Part shown: positions 1-7,856 of the stretch, piece by piece
Numbering within the stretch: position 1 is the stretch's first letter
Layout of the letters: each line of letters begins with the position of its first letter
The notes under the pieces: generated by a model
What the model was told of the DNA's origin: nothing
Database searches by the model: none
Seen by the model: the letters and a program-made list of their open reading frames with translations, nothing else
Program-made: the position numbers and the translations under genes
NCBI RefSeq assembly: GCF_009928685.1
Contig: NZ_WWEO01000044.1
Span: 372,001-436,000 of the forward strand
Source: Mucilaginibacter agri
Lineage (GTDB): Bacteria > Bacteroidota > Bacteroidia > Sphingobacteriales > Sphingobacteriaceae
Length of the DNA: 64,000 nucleotides
Direction: 5' to 3'

Positions 1-407
1 ACTACAGCAGCAAGCCCTTCACATTTAAGCGCCTCTTCGGTTGCCCAAAGTACCTCTTTTTCGTTTTTTAGATCTAAAAAAATAATCCGATCGGGTTCGA
101 TACCAAAACTGCCGAAGGCTATCGGAAATAACTTACGCGCTACGCCGATCCACAGGCAAGCGCTGCCCTCGCCCATCAAAACTTTTAACAAACCTCCAAT
201 AAAGCCACTTCCGGCCGCGGTATGTTCGGGTTCGAAGGTTAAAAATTCGTGAATGGTTCCCTTTGGGAAAACGCCATTTGGAAAAGCAACTTCAATTTCC
301 CCTAAACCAATATGATCATGACTGCTTCCCGATGGAGCGGTAAAGCCTTGCCAGCGGAGAATATCCTTCTGCAACTGACTAATAAGTTTTTTCTGCGTAT
401 CGACCAT
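1..407 (-). CDS. imuA: ImuA-like RecA-family protein (partial, 3' end off the window)
   Basis: Reading from the ATG at 407 toward the left edge gives 135 open codons with no stop, so the C-terminus is missing. The N-terminus has the pattern of the short Bacteroidota ImuA/RecA-like family: a leading K-x-L-I-S-Q-L-Q-K-D-I-L-R-W-Q-G segment, then VAFPNGVFPKGTIHEFL, GSGFIGGLLKVLMGEGSACLWI and a FGIEPDRIIFLDL strand. ImuA proteins work with ImuB and DnaE2 in SOS-induced error-prone translesion synthesis. Their partner genes usually lie directly downstream, which here would be outside the window. No LexA box could be assigned. Family recognition is from memory of the motif pattern. The alternative is a generic RecA-fold protein. 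Confidence 0.7.
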   Translation of the reverse strand, partial: MVDTQKKLISQLQKDILRWQGFTAPSGSSHDHIGLGEIEVAFPNGVFPKGTIHEFLTFEPEHTAAGSGFIGGLLKVLMGEGSACLWIGVARKLFPIAFGSFGIEPDRIIFLDLKNEKEVLWATEEALKCEGLAAV

Positions 408-418
408 GGCTTCATCTA

Positions 419-796
419 TTAGTTAAACTTAGGGTCGGGAAATACAGGAACAAACAGGCTCATTTGTGCCACCAACTTAACAATCATATAATTGGCAATA
501 GCAGCACCTATCCGATTTATATCGTCTTGGCTTAAAGGGCTTTCATAATTGAGGTTCAAGTTTCCGTCGCCATAGAGCATGTAATATTCGCCATCTGTAA
601 AACGACTATCGCGATCGTACCATTTACCGTTTACGAGTTGCAGTGTGAGTGTTGTAAAGCCTTTACCATTATAAAAATCGATGGTAAAAAGCAGTATCTG
701 GAGTACGGCCTGTGCTTCGGCTGTAACTTCTTCTACCTGCAAGCGGGTTAGGCCCTGCATTAATTCAACATCGATAAAAAACTCTTCCGTAAACAC
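419..796 (-). CDS. Small protein of unknown function
   Basis: A 125-residue ORF that I do not recognise. It is soluble, with an acidic N-terminus and a hydrophobic middle strand (VLQILLFTIDF). It has no signal peptide. Its stop lies 11 bp before the ATG of the imuA-like gene on the same strand, so the two are probably co-transcribed. The full frame begins with GTG at 796, only 4 nt after a perfect promoter -7 element (TATCTTTG, 808-801). The next in-frame ATG is at 760. Either the mRNA is leaderless with the GTG start or translation begins at 760 and the protein has 113 residues. Confidence 0.6.
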   Translation of the reverse strand: MFTEEFFIDVELMQGLTRLQVEEVTAEAQAVLQILLFTIDFYNGKGFTTLTLQLVNGKWYDRDSRFTDGEYYMLYGDGNLNLNYESPLSQDDINRIGAAIANYMIVKLVAQMSLFVPVFPDPKFN

Positions 797-800
797 AAAG

Positions 801-808
801 CAAAGATA
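801..808 (-). promoter_or_regulatory. Bacteroidota promoter -7 element
   Basis: Reads TATCTTTG on the minus strand, matching the Bacteroidota sigma-ABfr -7 consensus TAnnTTTG. The -33 TTTG is poorly conserved (TTTT-rich). Transcription would begin about 4 nt downstream, at or next to the GTG at 796. Confidence 0.5.
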
Positions 809-995
809 ATACTAAAAATATTAGCATTTTAAAAGTATCTGAAATATTTTTTCTGAGCACATAATTAGTTGGTAACTAGGCCTATGTGAAGCTATACAGT
901 TTAGTATACAACAGGGGTTATAAAGTCAAACAAAATATATTTTTCATTTCTTTTATTAAACCAAGTAAACTCGAAAACCTAAAAAACTTACAATT

Positions 996-1994
996 ATGAA
1001 AAAGGTCGTTATTTCTGCCTTTGCTATTTTATTGGCGATTACCGCTTGTAAAAAAACAGAAAACGTACAGCCAACCGCTGACCCGGTTGTTACCGACGAT
1101 ATGGAAGCAACTAATGCTGTACTTGGGGTTTCAGAGCCAGCGTATACGGTGCGCACTATAGCCGGAGTTTTTGAACCGACGGTTTCCGACCCACATTTAC
1201 GAAACGGGCCGGGGCCGCAAGCCAAATTCTATAAACCGCATGGTATAGCCATTGCCGACGATGGCAGCATTTATATAGCAGATTTTTTAAACGACGCTAT
1301 CCGGAAAATTACTATTCAAAATAACGTTTATTCTGTTCCCTTCTCTTCTAATCCGCAAAGTGGCGGACTTTTGCCCGAAGCTGTTGAAATTGGCAGCGAT
1401 GGCACCATTTACATTGTATCTACCGGATACGGCATCAGGATATATAATAAAGAAAGGGGCATTGACATTGTTAGTCGTATTGGTAACGCAGATTCTAACT
1501 TAGATATAGAGAAGGATAACAAAGGTGTGTTTTGGTTTGTGAACGACAATAGCTTAGGCAAAATTACCAATACAACTATCCAAAGAAACGTTGTAAACTT
1601 CTCGGATCTATTAGTGCCTAATACTAATGATAGATTACGCGGCGTTGGCGTGGCACCCAATGGGGTTAAGTACGTAAGCTGCACTACACGATTATTTAAA
1701 GTAGCTGCCGACGGGAGTGTTACAAGAATGCTTCCGAATGAAAAATTCACCTACATCAGCGGAATCTCCGTATCAACCGATGGTTCTACCATATACATAG
1801 CAGATGGTAATGTAATAAAACGGATAGTGAATAACACGGTTACTACTATTGCAGGACCAAATGGTGGTAGTGGAAAAGACGGGATAGGCTTAGCGGCCGA
1901 TGTGGTAGCTGCAAATTTAGCACTGTCGAACAGTGGTAAAGCACTTTTTGTAACCGATACCAGGAATACTATCCGCAAAATTATTTTGCCTTGA
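996..1994 (+). CDS. NHL-repeat beta-propeller lipoprotein
   Basis: 332 residues. A lipoprotein signal peptide ends in LLAITAC, with the lipidated Cys at about 18 followed by KK, typical of outer-membrane lipoproteins of this phylum. The rest carries NHL-type blades, visible as repeated segments such as PHGIAIADDGSIYIAD, AVEIGSDGTIYIVS and ISVSTDGSTIYIAD, and closes with TRNTIRKIILP. NHL propellers are binding scaffolds with no enzymatic signature here. It converges with a paralogous lipoprotein (2014-3096) only 20 bp away. The two share the DGPG/NGPGPQA segment near the start and a GKDGxG segment near the end. Substrate or partner is unknown. Confidence 0.85.
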   Translation: MKKVVISAFAILLAITACKKTENVQPTADPVVTDDMEATNAVLGVSEPAYTVRTIAGVFEPTVSDPHLRNGPGPQAKFYKPHGIAIADDGSIYIADFLNDAIRKITIQNNVYSVPFSSNPQSGGLLPEAVEIGSDGTIYIVSTGYGIRIYNKERGIDIVSRIGNADSNLDIEKDNKGVFWFVNDNSLGKITNTTIQRNVVNFSDLLVPNTNDRLRGVGVAPNGVKYVSCTTRLFKVAADGSVTRMLPNEKFTYISGISVSTDGSTIYIADGNVIKRIVNNTVTTIAGPNGGSGKDGIGLAADVVAANLALSNSGKALFVTDTRNTIRKIILP

Positions 1995-2013
1995 TAATAA
2001 ACAGTAATGTTAT

Positions 2014-3096
2014 TTATTTCAAAAAAAGCCGTCTGACACTATGATTTAGAAAATCGGTAAAATATAACGAGCTTTCATCTTTGGATAATGCCAAACAACG
2101 CGCACTAACGTCGGCATCTTTGCCTACGCCATCTTTGCCGTTCAGATTATAATGAGGTCCAACCAGGTATTTAACTACGCCGTTTGATAAGCTATAAATT
2201 GCAGCATCGGCAATAATATATAGCGTACGGCTATCCCTAGTAGCCACAATAGAATAGATATAACCCGAAAACACATCGCGATTGATACGGGTAAATTCGC
2301 CCGAAGAGGTTAACTTATAGATATTTTTACTGATAGCCAGATATTTTACACCGTTATATCCGCAATAAAAGGTACTAAAAAACGGCGCCTGTTTATCGGC
2401 AGTTGTTAATGAATCGCCAGGGGGGTGATAGCGATCAATGCCGATATTGCCACCCGCATTTAGTATAAATTTTTCGACGTCGCCAATATAACCAGTTAAA
2501 ACATGTGTGTCTGAATACACCGGTGCAGCCCCACAAAACCACATATAATCATTGTAAGGATCTTTTTCAATATCATAATAATGATCGTCCGTACTATGAT
2601 ATGCAGGTGTAATTAGCTGCCCATTGGGTTTTAATATCCATACCTTATGTTTAGGATTAAGGGGACTTTCGGCTACAAGGATATTTATAGTCCCGTCTTT
2701 GGCTACTCGTACCGCCAAGGGTTGAAGCATGGTTTTACCGTCGCTGCTTTGCGGAATGGTTACTGTTGATACGATGTTGCGCGGGCTTATCTTTCTAATC
2801 TTGTTATTGCCGTTGTCGGCAATATAAATAGTGCCATCCTCAAGCATATCCATCCCTTGCGGATTATTGAACAGGGCTTGTGCGCCGGGGCCATCCTGAT
2901 AGCCGTTTTCTCGGCTGGTTGAACTTCCGGCCAGGGTTAAAACAGTTAGTGGCGCCTGAATAGCATTGATAGTTACAGCTGATACCTCCAATTGTTGAGG
3001 TTTTTCATTCTTTAAAACCGGAGCATCGTTTTTTTTGCACGCAGAAAAAATAACGATGGTACTCCAAAGCAGTAGTTGAGACCCGCCGATTTTCAT
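2014..3096 (-). CDS. NHL-repeat beta-propeller lipoprotein (paralog)
   Basis: 360 residues with lipobox IVIFSAC followed by KKND, so probably anchored to the outer membrane. NHL blades are visible: PQGMDMLEDGTIYIADNGNNKIRKIS, then LAVRVAKDGTINILVAES, then SIVATRDSRTLYIIAD, and a closing LYFTDFLNHSVRRLFLK. It is clearly related to the plus-strand gene at 996-1994, with the same order of elements, and the pair is arranged tail to tail. It follows the nuclease gene on the same strand but is separated from it by a strong terminator, so it probably has its own promoter. Function unknown beyond a likely binding role. Confidence 0.85.
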   Translation of the reverse strand: MKIGGSQLLLWSTIVIFSACKKNDAPVLKNEKPQQLEVSAVTINAIQAPLTVLTLAGSSTSRENGYQDGPGAQALFNNPQGMDMLEDGTIYIADNGNNKIRKISPRNIVSTVTIPQSSDGKTMLQPLAVRVAKDGTINILVAESPLNPKHKVWILKPNGQLITPAYHSTDDHYYDIEKDPYNDYMWFCGAAPVYSDTHVLTGYIGDVEKFILNAGGNIGIDRYHPPGDSLTTADKQAPFFSTFYCGYNGVKYLAISKNIYKLTSSGEFTRINRDVFSGYIYSIVATRDSRTLYIIADAAIYSLSNGVVKYLVGPHYNLNGKDGVGKDADVSARCLALSKDESSLYFTDFLNHSVRRLFLK

Positions 3097-3164
3097 AGGA
3101 GTTGATTTTCAACTCAAATGTAATCAATCGTAACCCACTGTTAACCAAGTAATGGCATTGATAA

Positions 3165-3207
3165 AAAACAGAGAAAAAGTGAGAAATTCTCCTTTTTTCT
3201 CTGTTTT
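3165..3207 (-). terminator. Terminator after the nuclease gene
   Basis: A stem of about 14 bp (AAAACAGAGAAAAA at 3165-3178 pairing with 3193-3207) is followed on the minus strand by a T-rich run. It sits 31 bp after the stop at 3238 and could also terminate weakly in the other direction. Confidence 0.7.
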
Positions 3208-3237
3208 AAACACGCCGATCAAAATCCTTTGCTACTA

Positions 3238-5094
3238 TTATTTTGCGAAATAATTTCTTAGCTCACCACTATTCTCAGCATAGTTCCAACGAATCTGGTC
3301 GCTTTTGCCATCTCCATTGATGTCTGCAAAAAAGAAATCTGTGTCTGCACTTTGCGAAGTACCTCTTAAGGAATAGTATGGCCCGGCAAATGTATTACTT
3401 GTTGTTGCGTAGTAAATTTTGAGCTTGCCTAAATAATTACCTGCGTTCCAGTATATTTTATCTGCTTTTCCATCGCCGTTTATATCTGTAAAATAGAAAC
3501 CTGTTGCCGCCGATGCACTTGAAGCACCCGAGTCGGTAAACGAGGTTGATGCAGTAAACGTTCCATCGCCATCTGAAAGAAAAACGGAAGGCTTACCGGA
3601 GTTCAAAGTCGGTTGCCACAGAATTTTGTCTGCTTTGCCGTCACCGTTTACATCAGCATAATAAAATATAGAACCTGCGGTTGTACTTGCCCCCTCAGCA
3701 CCAGAAACCACAGTACCGCTGAAATTGCCGCCTGATGTAGCCAGGTAAACACGGGTATGACCCGAATCAAACGTTCCGTTCCAATAGATCTTATCAGCTT
3801 TACCATCGCCGTTCACATCGGCAAAATTATAAATAGTGGTAGTGCCAGCGCTGGTGCCTTCGGGGTTATCAATTACCGTTGAACTGAAATTACCATTGCT
3901 TGTTGCTAAGTAAACGCGGGTATGCCCGGCGTTTAACGTTGGATCCCAAAGAATTTCATCAGCTTTACCATCTCCGTTCACATCAGCGTAATAATAACGC
4001 GTTGTGGTTGCTGTAGATGCGCCGGCCGTATGCACCACCGCAGCTGATGCAAATGTACCATCGCCGTTGGAAAGGAATATTTGCGGGCGGCCACTATCAT
4101 AAGTAGCGTTCCAGTAAACCTTATCGGCCTTGCCATCACCATTGATGTCAGCAAACCAGAATTTGGTATTGGCATTTACGCTTTTTCCGTTGGCATCGGC
4201 ATGAGCCCCACCAAAAATACCTGGTACAAAGTTTGCCATAACCGGCCAGTGATCTGACGGCCAAAAACTGTTATAACTCGTTGTGATTACCTTCCAGGAG
4301 GTAAAAGACATGCTTCTATCACTCGTCATCCAGTCGATCTTACTATGACCCGTGGCGTCCCAACCATGGAAGGTAAGATCGCCATCTGTATCTCCTAAAG
4401 CATCCACGATGTCTAAACCGCTTTTGAGGTTATTAATTTCATCGCTACCTGGCTGGGCATTAAAATCACCAAAAATTATTTCGGGGAGATTTTCGGTATT
4501 GTTTTGGTTAACAGCGTTTACCAGGGCCGTTGAGTTTTGCATCCTTACAGACTGTGAATCGAACTGCCAATGACTATTTGCAACAAAATATCTGAGCGAA
4601 GTAGTGTTATCTAATATTTTAGCCCAGGTGCCAGTATTGGTAGGCCCCAGCACAACCGTGCCGCTGCTCAGCAGGGTAAATCGGTTAGTTTTATAAAAAA
4701 TAACTTTAGGCGTACCCATACCGGCCGATTCGTCATAATAAACACCATAACCCAGGGTAGCCATTTGCGGGATAAACCAAGACTCAAACGAGTTATCTGA
4801 AAACTCCTGCAGGCCGAAAATATCCGGGTTATTATCCACAATAATTTGGCGGATATTGCCCTGACGTTCGGTTATGGATTGAGGATCGGCTGCGTCGTTG
4901 TGCTTTATGTTAAAGGACAACACTCTAATTTCCGGACTTGTTACCGTGGCAGATGCGCTGGCAACCATTGACAGACTACTTTTCTTAACTTTTTCAGTTT
5001 CTTCTAGCTGCGATTTTTTACAGCTGGAGAAAAAGAGTAAGCCGCTTAAAAAACACGCTGATACTTTGATCAGACTCTTGTTGTTACTTTTCAT
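3238..5094 (-). CDS. Secreted endonuclease/exonuclease/phosphatase lipoprotein with six FG-GAP/VCBS repeats
   Basis: 618 residues from the ATG at 5094, which directly precedes a lipoprotein signal peptide (lipobox LLFFSSC, then KK). A longer frame from 5142 would bury this signal. Residues about 45-300 form an EEP-superfamily (DNase I/exonuclease III-like) domain with VLSFNIKH, GLQEF, ANSHW, FGDFNAQPGS, HSKIDWM and SDHWPVMANF, so the metal and catalytic residues look intact. The C-terminal half has six repeats containing D-[IV]-N-G-D-G-K-[AS]-D calcium-binding loops (FG-GAP/VCBS type, integrin-like propeller). The protein would cleave nucleic acid or phosphoesters outside the cell. It lies 63 bp downstream of a secreted metallophosphoesterase, suggesting a joint role in phosphate or eDNA use. 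Confidence 0.85.
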   Translation of the reverse strand: MKSNNKSLIKVSACFLSGLLFFSSCKKSQLEETEKVKKSSLSMVASASATVTSPEIRVLSFNIKHNDAADPQSITERQGNIRQIIVDNNPDIFGLQEFSDNSFESWFIPQMATLGYGVYYDESAGMGTPKVIFYKTNRFTLLSSGTVVLGPTNTGTWAKILDNTTSLRYFVANSHWQFDSQSVRMQNSTALVNAVNQNNTENLPEIIFGDFNAQPGSDEINNLKSGLDIVDALGDTDGDLTFHGWDATGHSKIDWMTSDRSMSFTSWKVITTSYNSFWPSDHWPVMANFVPGIFGGAHADANGKSVNANTKFWFADINGDGKADKVYWNATYDSGRPQIFLSNGDGTFASAAVVHTAGASTATTTRYYYADVNGDGKADEILWDPTLNAGHTRVYLATSNGNFSSTVIDNPEGTSAGTTTIYNFADVNGDGKADKIYWNGTFDSGHTRVYLATSGGNFSGTVVSGAEGASTTAGSIFYYADVNGDGKADKILWQPTLNSGKPSVFLSDGDGTFTASTSFTDSGASSASAATGFYFTDINGDGKADKIYWNAGNYLGKLKIYYATTSNTFAGPYYSLRGTSQSADTDFFFADINGDGKSDQIRWNYAENSGELRNYFAK

Positions 5095-5157
5095 GATAGG
5101 TGGGTATATTTTTATGAGATTTGGTTTCTTACAAACGGCCATCGAGCGGCCTAATGA

Positions 5158-6207
5158 CTATTTTACCGGAGCATCAAACAAAGGAACGGTGAACTGGCTA
5201 TCTGCATCAGTTTCGCTTTCTTTAAAATAAGGAGAGAAGGTTTTAACACTTAGCTCATTATTTTTTACCGAAAACTTGTAAAGACGCATTAAACCATGCC
5301 CTCCATTTGGCCGGCTCTGATAGTCATTCAGAAATGCTTTGATGGTATGCCCATTAAATGTTTCGGTACGATAGCCTTCGCCATTATCACCAACGTGGCC
5401 ACATAACATCATAAACAAATTGGGATTGCCTTTTAAGCTTTCGTAAATAGCTTTGCCTTCGGCGTTAAAAGGGGCCTGCGGTGTATTTGACCCGGCAACG
5501 GGATTAAAGTGTAGGATAGAATGGCTAACAACGATGGCCTTACGCGATGCATTTTTCTTTAAAATATCGTTAGCCCAACCATACAAGCCTTCCTGGTCTT
5601 CGTTGTGCGAATCAAACTCTAGAAATACAACAATGAAATCAACACCGCCGGCAGTAAACAGGTCGTAATGACTATCATTATTATTACCATAGTGACCGCC
5701 ATAATAAGGGCGACCTTCAAAATGCTTTACTCCGAAATACTGATTATAGCCGTTTGTTGTACCCTTAACCGGATATTGTGAGGGAAACTGATCATGGTTA
5801 CCTACACTTAAACCATAAGGAATACTCACCGGATTTTCTAAACCGTAAAGGGCGGTTTTAGCCAAATACCATTCAGATCTATTGGTTACCGGATTATCAC
5901 CGTGCTCGGTGATATCGCCCATGTGAGCTACATAAGCAATATTTTCTTTAACCTGGTGCTTTTGTATCCAGTCAATCTGGGCTTTAAACATATCAAATGT
6001 GCCACCTAGTTGCGCTTGAGCCAAATAGTATTGGGTATCGGGTAAAACGGCTATCGAAAAGTCACCGGGCTTAACAACCGCTGCCGGGCCGGGCGTATTG
6101 AGAACGGTATCGGTCAATACATTAGCCTTTGCCTGCGTTTGAAGAGTGATTGAAAGCATGCACATAGAAAGTGATGCTAATGCTGCATTTTTAAGTTTTG
6201 TCGTCAT
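5158..6207 (-). CDS. Secreted calcineurin-like metallophosphoesterase
   Basis: 349 residues with a Sec signal peptide (residues 1-28, ending QTQAKA). The metallophosphoesterase motifs are in order: AVLPDTQYY, AHMGDITEHGDN, SVGNHDQFP, VVSHSILHF and CGHVGDNG, which together supply the dinuclear metal ligands. Members of this family hydrolyse phosphomonoesters or diesters; the substrate cannot be read from sequence. It is the first gene of a likely two-gene operon with the EEP nuclease lipoprotein downstream. The 130-bp upstream region is AT-rich, and I could not assign a promoter or a phosphate box. Confidence 0.85.
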   Translation of the reverse strand: MTTKLKNAALASLSMCMLSITLQTQAKANVLTDTVLNTPGPAAVVKPGDFSIAVLPDTQYYLAQAQLGGTFDMFKAQIDWIQKHQVKENIAYVAHMGDITEHGDNPVTNRSEWYLAKTALYGLENPVSIPYGLSVGNHDQFPSQYPVKGTTNGYNQYFGVKHFEGRPYYGGHYGNNNDSHYDLFTAGGVDFIVVFLEFDSHNEDQEGLYGWANDILKKNASRKAIVVSHSILHFNPVAGSNTPQAPFNAEGKAIYESLKGNPNLFMMLCGHVGDNGEGYRTETFNGHTIKAFLNDYQSRPNGGHGLMRLYKFSVKNNELSVKTFSPYFKESETDADSQFTVPLFDAPVK

Positions 6208-6338
6208 AGGATCTACCGGGGAAACTGTTTTTAGTTATAAGTCGATAAAGTGCTATAGACGTACTTATAATTAAAGTAATCTTTATGTTAACTATTTGTA
6301 AAGCAGCAATTCCGGCAGATCAAATGCCTAAAGTTGAC

Positions 6339-6869
6339 CTATAAAATTACTATTCCCATATTGGCTAATTGTAACAAAGCACTTCTACGCACCTCTACCG
6401 CAGGTTGAATACCAAGTATTTCGTGCTCAATATCACAAGTTGCTGTGCCCTCAATTTCTATATACACGCTTAGGCCGCCCATAATTGCTTCACGAGCGGT
6501 GGTAGACACGCAGCCATGCGTATAAAACCCTATAATTATAACCTCACTCACATTCAGACTATTTAACCACTCTCCAATATCGCTTCCAGTGAAGGCTCCG
6601 TAAACATCCTTTCGAAATTCTTTTTCGTTATTAACTTCCTCCTTTGGGCCCAAGCCTCTAACAAATTCCGCCCCCCAGGTACCAGGCACGAATGCCGGCG
6701 ATTCTGACGGTTTATTAAAATGCCTCACCCAAGCAATGGGCTTTCCATTCTTTCTAAACTCTTCTACCCTTTGTTTAATAACTTCTATGGTTTTTAGATG
6801 ATCGGGAACAGGTCTTTTGCCATCTTTTGAGAACTCATTTTGAGCGTCGATAATAATCAGTGCTTTCAT
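6339..6869 (-). CDS. Isochorismatase-family cysteine hydrolase
   Basis: 176 residues from the ATG at 6869 (MKALIIIDAQNEF); a frame opening at 6902 adds 11 unlikely residues. The catalytic triad of the family is present: Asp8 in IIDAQNEF, Lys87 in FRKDVYGAF and Cys120 in THGCVSTTAREA. These enzymes hydrolyse amides or vinyl ethers (nicotinamide, isochorismate, biuret, carbamates); the exact substrate is not evident. It is preceded at 6929-6944 by a 16-bp sequence that recurs exactly upstream of the alpha/beta hydrolase at 8825. An AraC/MGMT-type regulator lies between the two genes. Confidence 0.85.
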   Translation of the reverse strand: MKALIIIDAQNEFSKDGKRPVPDHLKTIEVIKQRVEEFRKNGKPIAWVRHFNKPSESPAFVPGTWGAEFVRGLGPKEEVNNEKEFRKDVYGAFTGSDIGEWLNSLNVSEVIIIGFYTHGCVSTTAREAIMGGLSVYIEIEGTATCDIEHEILGIQPAVEVRRSALLQLANMGIVIL

Positions 6870-6928
6870 AATTTTTGATTTGATACCTTGTGATTTTAGC
6901 ACAAGGTAAAACCAGCATTATGGGCCAA

Positions 6929-6944
6929 CAACCTGATTCTTGCT
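6929..6944 (-). promoter_or_regulatory. 16-bp shared element, copy 1 (candidate activator site)
   Basis: AGCAAGAATCAGGTTG on the minus strand, 60 bp before the cysteine-hydrolase ATG. Its terminal TTG is followed after 20 bp by TACCTTGT, a near match to the TAnnTTTG promoter element, so it would overlap the -33 position. An exact second copy is at 8874-8889. Confidence 0.4.
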
Positions 6945-6970
6945 GTAAATGAAATGCAACAGCTGCAGCA

Positions 6971-7825
6971 TTACTGTGAGATAATAGCGTTTCTACCCAT
7001 CTCCCAGGCTATCATAGCCTGTTTACGTACCTTGCCATAACTAAAATTACCTACTTCTCCACTTTTACATATAATACGATGGCAGGGTATCAGGTATGAA
7101 ATAGGGTTTTTACCGGCTGCGGAAGCTACTGATCTGATACTTTCGGGATAGCCGATTTGTTCTGAGATCTGTTGGTATGACTTTACCGCACCAAACGGAA
7201 TATTAACGAGAGCCTCCCACACTTTTATTTGGAAATCGGATCCTTGCACTAACAAGGTCAGTTTATCACCATTTATTTTATCGGGCTGAAATATTCTTTT
7301 GATGTAAGTTTGGGTTACGTCTGGACGATGCTGTAATGTGGCGAACTGCCACTTTCGGCTAAAATTCAAGTATTCATCTCGAGTATGGTCTTCATCTATA
7401 AAATGGATATCACAAACCCCACGTTCTGTAACAGCAATAAAACACATACCAAAAGGTGTAGCGTGATAGCCATAAGAAATCTCGAGATCCCTTCCTGCCG
7501 ATTTATATTGTTGCGGGCTAACGCCCTCGATGTTCACAAAAAGATCGTATACACGTGACTGACTCGAAAGACCTGCTATATCCACAGCTTCAATTACGTT
7601 GGCGGTTTGTTTAATCTGTTGTTTTAAATGATCGAGCGTAAGGTATTGTAGAAATTTTTTAGGCGTTATGCCAACCCAATCAACAAAAAGCCTTTGAAAA
7701 TGAAAGGGGCTTAGGTTTACCTTTTCGGCTATCTCATCTAAATCTGGTTGCGATTTAAAGCTATTAGCAAGGTAATTTACAGCCTTTTCTATCCGGTAGT
7801 AATTTATAGTAAGATCCTTGGCCAT
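6971..7825 (-). CDS. AraC-type regulator fused to methylated-DNA-protein-cysteine methyltransferase (Ada-like)
   Basis: 284 residues in two parts. Residues about 8-110 are an AraC-family helix-turn-helix pair (LDEIAEKVNLSPFHFQRLF and the following segment to SPQQYKSAG). Residues about 190-280 are the alkyltransferase with the acceptor motif IPCHRII, Cys248. The protein lacks the N-terminal zinc/methylphosphotriester domain that lets E. coli Ada sense DNA methylation, so how it would be switched is unclear. It repairs O6-alkylguanine by irreversible transfer to its own Cys. It lies between two hydrolase genes whose upstream regions share an identical 16-mer, and the gap to the upstream alpha/beta hydrolase is only 31 bp. 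Confidence 0.9.
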   Translation of the reverse strand: MAKDLTINYYRIEKAVNYLANSFKSQPDLDEIAEKVNLSPFHFQRLFVDWVGITPKKFLQYLTLDHLKQQIKQTANVIEAVDIAGLSSQSRVYDLFVNIEGVSPQQYKSAGRDLEISYGYHATPFGMCFIAVTERGVCDIHFIDEDHTRDEYLNFSRKWQFATLQHRPDVTQTYIKRIFQPDKINGDKLTLLVQGSDFQIKVWEALVNIPFGAVKSYQQISEQIGYPESIRSVASAAGKNPISYLIPCHRIICKSGEVGNFSYGKVRKQAMIAWEMGRNAIISQ

Positions 7826-7856
7826 TGTATTTAAAATTAAAACTTAATAAGGATAA

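Noticed and set aside
956..1225. 89-codon minus-strand frame over the first NHL gene
   Set aside because: Lies entirely opposite a clear lipoprotein gene and has no family features.
3280..4200. Regularly spaced DNA repeats that could suggest a CRISPR-like array
   Set aside because: They encode the six FG-GAP/VCBS repeats of the nuclease lipoprotein in frame; spacing and variation follow protein repeats.
6208..6338. Possible phosphate box before the metallophosphoesterase
   Set aside because: Only loose TTAAC/TAAAG similarity; no defensible direct repeat.
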